A DNA stretch of 64,000 bases, from assembly GCA_016722075.1 (NCBI GenBank), contig JADKGW010000001.1, forward strand, positions 248,001 to 312,000, read 5' to 3'. The stretch is from Candidatus Kouleothrix ribensis (lineage in GTDB: Bacteria > Chloroflexota > Chloroflexia > Chloroflexales > Roseiflexaceae). Below, piece by piece: positions 59,359 through 64,000 of this stretch. Every line of letters begins with the position of its first letter. Position 1 is the stretch's first letter. Under the pieces are notes generated by a model that was not told where the DNA came from, ran no database searches, and was given only the letters and a program-made list of their open reading frames with translations. The translations under genes were made by a program, and so were the position numbers.

Positions 59359-59949
59359 ACAGCCGTCCTTTCATACTAGCTGCTCATTGCACCAGGCATA
59401 CCTGCGTGGTCTCTGCACCGGGCACGCTCGATCGTCAGGCCAAGGCCACCCGCGCACGATCGTACGGCAGGTGTAAAACGCTCGAAAGCCACGCACACAC
59501 GCTATGCGTGGTGCGCACGATCACTATCAACTCGATGATTATTGCAATCTGCGATGCGATTCCAAAGGCCGAGGTTGGCCGCCGCATCCAAAGCGCCTGG
59601 TCTGGTAATGAGCTATAGTCTAGCCGGTTGTGTGTGGTTGCGCATCAGTAGAATTACGTATTCGGCGCTGCGCGTATGCCGGCTGTGCATGGATGCGAGG
59701 TAGTGTCGTTTGCGCAGGTGAGGTGTGGTGGCGCCTATCTTCACGCAATCTACACGATTGGGGCAGGTTGGCCAGCAAAGCCGGCCAACCTGCCCCAACC
59801 AGAGCGCGCTGGTATAGCAATTTGTGGTTTGCAGGCGGCAGCTAGGTTCTCGGCACGCCAACGCATCTCGCGCGATTGAGCGGGCGCTCACCTATGGTGC
59901 CACCTGCAGTAAGGCGCTGCCCTACACCTGTGTGAGTACACGCGGCGCG
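59359..59949. other. Long intergenic region
   Basis: 591 bases between the collar operon start and the end of the efflux operon (both minus strand). Apart from the hairpin at 59758 it contains no supportable gene. It should hold the collar-operon promoter; no near-consensus pair was found. Confidence 0.5.
59758..59798. repeat. Perfect 16-bp inverted repeat
   Basis: TTGGGGCAGGTTGGCC (59758-59773), nine-base spacer, GGCCAACCTGCCCCAA (59783-59798). It contains the AACCTGC heptamer seen in arrays elsewhere. It lies 150 bases past the efflux operon stop. Confidence 0.8.
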
Positions 59950-61200
59950 CTACTCGTAGCGCAGCGCCAAGATCGGGTTGAGCCGCGCGGCGCGCAGCGC
60001 CGGGAAGAAGCCGAAGAACACCCCCACGCCGGCAGCGACGCCAGTGGCCAGCACCAGCGAGCCGGCCGACACGATCGCGCGCGCGCCCTCGAGCTGCATC
60101 AGGCTTTCGAGCACGAATGTGCCGCCGCCCGAGAGCAGAAAGCCGAAGCCAATGCCAATCGCGCCGCCGATCAGGCAGAGCATGATCGCTTCGATCAGGA
60201 ACTGCAGCAGGATGTCGCGCGGGCGGGCGCCTACTGCTTTGCGCAGGCCGATCTCGCGCGTGCGCTGCGTTACGCTCACCAGCATGATATTCATGATCCC
60301 GATGCCACCCACGAGTAGCGAGATCCCGCCGATCACACCCAGGAACAGGTTGAAGCCGGTCAGCACCGAGCGAAACTGGGTTAGCAGCTGCTCGGAGCTT
60401 TCGACGGTAAAATCGTTGCTCTGGTAGGTCAGCCGGTGGCGCGCGCGCAGCACCTCGGTCACCTGGCGCAGTGCCGCCTCGGTCTGGTTGCGGTCGCGCA
60501 CCTTCACGATGATGTGCGACAGATCGACGCGGGCGCTGAGCTGGTTGCGAAACAGCCGGTCGCGCGCAGTCTGGTATGGCACATACACGAGCTCGGATGG
60601 GTTCTGCTGGCTGGCCAGGTTGGCCTTGGTCGCCAGCACGCCTACGACCTCGAAGTTCACGCCATTGATGGTAATGCGCTGGTTTAGCGCGGCATTGTTG
60701 CTGCCGAACAGCTCCTGCGCCACGGTGCTGCCGATCAGCGCCACGCGCGTGCCACTCTGCTCTTCGGCGTCGCTGTAGTAGCGGCCGGCACCCAGATCGT
60801 TGGTGGTGACGGTAAAGTAGTTCGGTGTGACGCCAATCACCTGGTAGATAAAGCGATCCTTGCCGGCGTCGACGATGCCGTTGCCGTTGAACTGGAGCAC
60901 CAGGGTTTCGATCAGCGGGGCCGCGCCGGGCTGGAGCAGCGCCGCAGCGTCGGCGGCGGTCAGCCGCGGTGTCAGCTGCTCATCGCTGGCGCTCGGCTCG
61001 ATCTGGGGTAGGATGGTCAGGCGGCCGACGCCCAGTTTGCCGAACTCGCTCTCGACAAACTCGGCGTAGCCGGTGCCGATCGCCAGCATACCAATCACCG
61101 TGCCGACGCCAATGATGATCCCCAGCATGGTCAGCAGCGCGCGCGCCTTGTTGCTCAGCAGCGCGATCCAGGCGACCCGGAAGGCTTCGAGTAGGTTCAT
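59950..61200 (-). CDS. MacB-type ABC transporter permease (copy 2)
   Basis: 416 aa from the ATG at 61200 (GAGG five bases upstream; another ATG at 61215). N-terminal membrane helix (RALLTMLGIIIGVGTVIGML), MacB periplasmic core domain (about 50-260), three C-terminal helices (GVIGGISLLVGGIGIMNIML, FLIEAIMLCLIGG, LVLATGVAAGVGVFFGFFPA), end LNPILALRYE. Closely related to the preceding permease; the two may form a heterodimer. Confidence 0.92.
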   Translation of the reverse strand: MNLLEAFRVAWIALLSNKARALLTMLGIIIGVGTVIGMLAIGTGYAEFVESEFGKLGVGRLTILPQIEPSASDEQLTPRLTAADAAALLQPGAAPLIETLVLQFNGNGIVDAGKDRFIYQVIGVTPNYFTVTTNDLGAGRYYSDAEEQSGTRVALIGSTVAQELFGSNNAALNQRITINGVNFEVVGVLATKANLASQQNPSELVYVPYQTARDRLFRNQLSARVDLSHIIVKVRDRNQTEAALRQVTEVLRARHRLTYQSNDFTVESSEQLLTQFRSVLTGFNLFLGVIGGISLLVGGIGIMNIMLVSVTQRTREIGLRKAVGARPRDILLQFLIEAIMLCLIGGAIGIGFGFLLSGGGTFVLESLMQLEGARAIVSAGSLVLATGVAAGVGVFFGFFPALRAARLNPILALRYE

Positions 61201-61326
61201 TCTATCCTCGTTCATACGGCGTACACAGCCGGCATTGACGTGTTACGTACCATTGCTGCTGCAGGCGAACGAACAGGCAACGTGGGTGGCCGCGTAGGCC
61301 TTCTCGTTCAGAGCCGAAAGGCCACC

Positions 61327-62574
61327 CTACTCCGAGCGCAGCGCAGTGATCGGGCTGAGCCGCGCGGCCTGCAGGGCCGGGAAGAAGCCGAACATAATGC
61401 CGATCAGGCTGGCGACGGTTGTCGCGAGTATGATCGCGCCGAGCGTAACGGTGGCGCGCGCACCTTCGGCCTGGAACACGTTCAGCAGCACGAACGTGCC
61501 GCCGAGCGAGAACAGGTAGCCCAGGCCGATGCCGATCGCGCCGCCGAACAAGCACAGCACGATCGCCTCGATCAGGAATTGCAGCATAATATCGCGGCGG
61601 CGTGCGCCTACGGCCTTGCGCAGGCCGATCTCGCGGGTGCGCTCGGTCACCGACACCAGCATGATGTTCATGATCCCGATGCCGCCGACCAGCAGCGAGA
61701 TGCCGCCCACCAGCCCGAGGAACGCGCTGAATCCATTGATGATCCCGCCAACCTGGTCGGCGATCTGCTGTGGGTTCAGCACGGTGAAGTCGTTATTCTG
61801 GTAGGTCAGCCGGTGGCGCGCACGCAGCACCTCGGTCACCTTGCGAATAGTCGCGTCGATCTGGTCGCGCCCGCTCGCCTTGATCACCAGGAAATCGACA
61901 TCAACCTTCGACAGAACCTGGTTGCGGAACAGGCGGTCGCGCGCGGCGCTGTAGGGCACAAACACCGCCTGGCCAGGGTCGCCGCCGATGCCGAAACCAC
62001 GTTTGGCGTCGAGCACCCCCACCACTTCGAAGCCCACGCCATTGATCGTGATGCGCTGGCCGATGCCGTCGTTCGGGCTGCCGAATAGCTTCTTGGCCAC
62101 CTCGCCGCCCAGCACCGCCACGCGCACGCTCTCGCGCTCTTCGGCGGCGGTGTACAGCCGCCCAGCGCCCAGGTCTTTCGGCAGTATGCTGAAATAGCTG
62201 GGGGTGACGCCGTTGATGCTGTAGCTATACTGGCGGCCGCCCGCGCTAACCTGGGCCGAGCGCGTGAGCTGGGCCGCGACAGTGCCATCGGCCACGGCGC
62301 CTGCGTCGATCAGCGCCTGGGCATCGGCGGCGCTCAGCTGCGGCTCTTGCTGCGCGCTGACCTTGCGGTCGGTCGAGCCGGCGAAGACATAGAACGAGCC
62401 GATGCCCAGCTGGTCGAACTGGCTATCGAGGTACTGGCGGAAGCCATTGCCGATCGCCAGCATACCGATCACCGCGCCGACGCCAATAATAATGCCGAGC
62501 ATGGTCAGCAGCGAGCGCAGTTTATTCGTTCGTAGCGCGATCAGCGCCACGCGGAGAGACTCGAGCAGGTTCAT
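61327..62574 (-). CDS. MacB-type ABC transporter permease (copy 1)
   Basis: 415 aa, same topology: MNLLESLRVALIALRTNKLR, first helix, MacB periplasmic core, then three C-terminal helices and the end LSPITALRSE. The FtsX-fold region LVGGIGIMNIMLVSVTERTREIGLRKA is intact. It starts 17 bases after the ATPase gene. MacB-type machines extrude macrolides, peptides or lipoproteins by mechanotransmission; no membrane-spanning ATPase domain is fused here. Confidence 0.92.
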   Translation of the reverse strand: MNLLESLRVALIALRTNKLRSLLTMLGIIIGVGAVIGMLAIGNGFRQYLDSQFDQLGIGSFYVFAGSTDRKVSAQQEPQLSAADAQALIDAGAVADGTVAAQLTRSAQVSAGGRQYSYSINGVTPSYFSILPKDLGAGRLYTAAEERESVRVAVLGGEVAKKLFGSPNDGIGQRITINGVGFEVVGVLDAKRGFGIGGDPGQAVFVPYSAARDRLFRNQVLSKVDVDFLVIKASGRDQIDATIRKVTEVLRARHRLTYQNNDFTVLNPQQIADQVGGIINGFSAFLGLVGGISLLVGGIGIMNIMLVSVTERTREIGLRKAVGARRRDIMLQFLIEAIVLCLFGGAIGIGLGYLFSLGGTFVLLNVFQAEGARATVTLGAIILATTVASLIGIMFGFFPALQAARLSPITALRSE

Positions 62575-62591
62575 CGCACCCTCTTCAAAAC

Positions 62592-63320
62592 TTACGCGGC
62601 GATCAGCGCGGGCTGCTCGGTGTCGACTTCTAGCCGTGTGGCTACCAGCTCGTCGCTGGCTACCAGCCCATCGCGCACACTGATCACCCGCCGGGCGTGC
62701 CGGGCCACCTCGGGATCGTGCGTCACCAGGATGACGGTGATGCCCTGCTCGCGGTTGAGCTGCTGGAAGATGCCCATGATCTCTTCGCCAGTGCGTGTAT
62801 CGAGCGCGCCAGTTGGCTCGTCGGCCATCAGAATCCGCGGCCGGTTTACTAGCGCACGGGCAATCGCCACACGCTGCTGCTGGCCGCCCGAAAGCTCGTT
62901 GGGCTTATGGTACATCCGCTCGGCCATGCCCACCGCGCGCAGCGCCGCCTCGGCCTGGAGGTGCCGGTCGCCCTTGCCGCCATACAGCAGCGGCAGCTCG
63001 ACATTGCGCAGCGCCGAGGTGCGTTGCAGCAACATGTACTGCTGGAACACGAAGCCGATCTTCTGGTTGCGAATGGCCGCGAGCTGGTTGTCGCTCAGGC
63101 TGCCCACATCGACGCCGTCGATCAGGTACGCGCCATCGCTGGGCTGGTCGAGGCAGCCAATAATGTTCATCAAGGTGCTCTTGCCGCTGCCCGACGGCCC
63201 CATGATTGCGACCATCTCGCCCTCGGCGATCGTGAGCGACACGCCGCGCAAGGCCTGGACCTCGACATCGCCCATCTGGTAGATCTTGGTGAGGTTCTGA
63301 ACCTCGATCAGGTTAGTCAT
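62592..63320 (-). CDS. ABC transporter ATP-binding protein (MacB/LolD type)
   Basis: 242 aa from the ATG at 63320 (GGGAGA seven bases upstream). Walker A GPSGSGKSTLMNIIG, Q-loop FVFQQYMLL, signature LSGGQQQRVAIARAL, Walker B ILMADEPTGALD and H-loop VTHDPEVARHA. Energises the two permeases downstream and works with the adaptor upstream. Confidence 0.95.
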   Translation of the reverse strand: MTNLIEVQNLTKIYQMGDVEVQALRGVSLTIAEGEMVAIMGPSGSGKSTLMNIIGCLDQPSDGAYLIDGVDVGSLSDNQLAAIRNQKIGFVFQQYMLLQRTSALRNVELPLLYGGKGDRHLQAEAALRAVGMAERMYHKPNELSGGQQQRVAIARALVNRPRILMADEPTGALDTRTGEEIMGIFQQLNREQGITVILVTHDPEVARHARRVISVRDGLVASDELVATRLEVDTEQPALIAA

Positions 63321-63360
63321 TGCGCTATCTCCCACAAGCACCTGTTACCGATTACCCGTT

Positions 63361-63497
63361 CGCAGGTTGGAAGGTTAGAAGGTTCGCAGGTTGGAAGGTT
63401 TTCAACCTGCAATTTGCCAACCCGCCAACCCGCCAACCTGCAACTTGCCAACCTGCCGTCTGCAACCCGCCAACCTGCAACCTGCAACCTGCTGCCT
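63361..63497. repeat. AACCTGC / GCAGGTT heptamer array
   Basis: Left half repeats GCAGGTTGGAAGGTT; right half repeats the complement-like AACCTGCAACC and CAACCCGCC units, so the two halves can pair as a large imperfect hairpin. It lies between the adaptor and ATPase genes of the efflux operon. Confidence 0.85.
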
Positions 63498-63500
63498 AGC

Positions 63501-64000
63501 CTACTGCGGCCCGGTTGGGACAAAGGTGCTGACGGTATCTTTCACCAGTACCTGCTCGCCGGCTTTGAGGCCATCGATGATCTCGATCGACTCGTTGTTG
63601 CTCAGGCCGACTTTGACGATCCGGCGTTCGCTGGCCGGCGTCTGCGTCTGTGGGTTGGGCTGGCCGCTGGTGGGAATGAGCACATAGCTCTGGCCATTCT
63701 CCGACTGCACGGCCCGGCGCGGCACCAGCACAACCTGCTCTTTGCGTTGGGTTTCGATCTGCGCGGCGGCGGTCATGCCTGGGCGAATCGCCGGGTCGCT
63801 GGTCTTGATCTCGACCGTCACATCATAGGTGTTGGTGCCTTTGTCGCTTTTGGTCGCCAGCGGGTCGATATTGGTGACGACGCCGGAGATATTGGCGTTG
63901 GGCAGCGCATCGAGCACGATCGTTACGGGCTGGCCGCTCACGATCTGCGCCACATCGAGCTCGTCGACCGGCACCGTAATATGGAAGCTGCGCAGGTCGG
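63501..64000 (-). CDS. Efflux RND/ABC periplasmic adaptor (MFP), N-terminus beyond window
   Basis: C-terminal part of a MacA/HlyD-type membrane fusion protein; the frame is open to the window end, so the start is missing. Visible: DLRSFHITVPVDELDVAQI, GQPVTIVLDALPNANISGVV, NTYDVTVEIKTSDPAIRPGM and a C-terminal KAGEQVLVKDT strand, i.e. the beta-barrel and membrane-proximal domains. First gene of the adaptor-ATPase-permease-permease operon. Confidence 0.9.
   Translation of the reverse strand, partial: DLRSFHITVPVDELDVAQIVSGQPVTIVLDALPNANISGVVTNIDPLATKSDKGTNTYDVTVEIKTSDPAIRPGMTAAAQIETQRKEQVVLVPRRAVQSENGQSYVLIPTSGQPNPQTQTPASERRIVKVGLSNNESIEIIDGLKAGEQVLVKDTVSTFVPTGPQ

Overview
The window is about 64 kb of high-GC bacterial chromosome. 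The gene set fits a phototroph-like or filamentous Chloroflexota, class Chloroflexia: PPC-domain secreted proteins with a C-terminal WQR/YFDK-type module, TPR plus zinc-ribbon membrane proteins, Flp pilins, Chloroflexia-style penicillin-binding protein and helicase, and TIR-type effector remnants. This assignment is inferred from family recognition; there is no rRNA here to confirm it. Both window ends cut genes: an acyl-CoA synthetase on the left and an efflux adaptor on the right.

Layout. 1-5.95 kb, plus strand: acyl-CoA synthetase (partial), dienelactone hydrolase, then a three-gene ligase set (ATP-grasp, circularly permuted ATP-grasp, GCS2-type carboxylate-amine ligase). 5.97-11.2 kb: degenerate M28-like membrane protein, three near-identical Flp pilin genes each with its own promoter and terminator, and a large PPC-domain secreted protein. 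11.6-17.6 kb: aromatic amino acid genes (DAHP synthase, AroH chorismate mutase behind a probable Phe/Tyr attenuator, chorismate synthase) interspersed with mutM, an orphan MbtH and a luciferase-like oxidoreductase. 17.6-25.1 kb, minus strand: two paralogous TPR/zinc-ribbon proteins, an amidohydrolase and a bifunctional PBP. 25.4-28.1 kb: small unknown genes, an AT-hook protein and an SDR epimerase. 28.3-28.5 kb: two tRNA-Ala genes. 28.7-31.8 kb: ComEC channel protein, a RelE-type toxin-antitoxin pair, a broken TIR gene fused to a decayed second copy of the comEC-tail/TA region, and a GNAT. 31.9-36.6 kb: a ferredoxin/CDGSH protein diverging from a J-domain pseudokinase, VWA protein and PurA-like enzyme. 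36.7-45.2 kb: secreted phospholipase D-like protein, two GlgC paralogues, ABC-permease remnant, citrate synthase, TrxR-like flavoprotein, SMP-30 hydrolase. 45.3-50.1 kb: MrfA-like helicase, glycoside hydrolase, nitroreductase. 50.5-53.6 kb: CopA and CopZ with a CsoR-like operator. 53.9-59.4 kb: giant beta-helix/Ig/RTX protein and three tail-collar proteins. 59.9-64 kb: MacAB-type efflux operon.

Strongest observations. (1) Upstream of aroH lies a sigma-70 promoter, a 26-codon leader peptide with a Phe-Tyr-Tyr-Phe run and a Trp, a 15-bp terminator hairpin, and an alternative pairing between leader codons and the terminator arm: a complete ribosome-mediated attenuator. (2) The J-domain pseudokinase / VWA / PurA-like cluster is the best candidate for an undescribed system; the PurA-like enzyme keeps the catalytic Asp, Lys and His but has lost the aspartate-binding loop, and the divergent promoter region feeding the cluster carries two copies of a 19-bp palindrome. 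(3) Two unrelated genes (helicase and copA) carry in-frame insertions of the same kind of palindromic repeat. (4) The TIR/comEC/TA region is a recombination scar. Intergenic space is unusually rich in short tandem repeats and palindromes, some of which have captured gene ends or sit directly before start codons.
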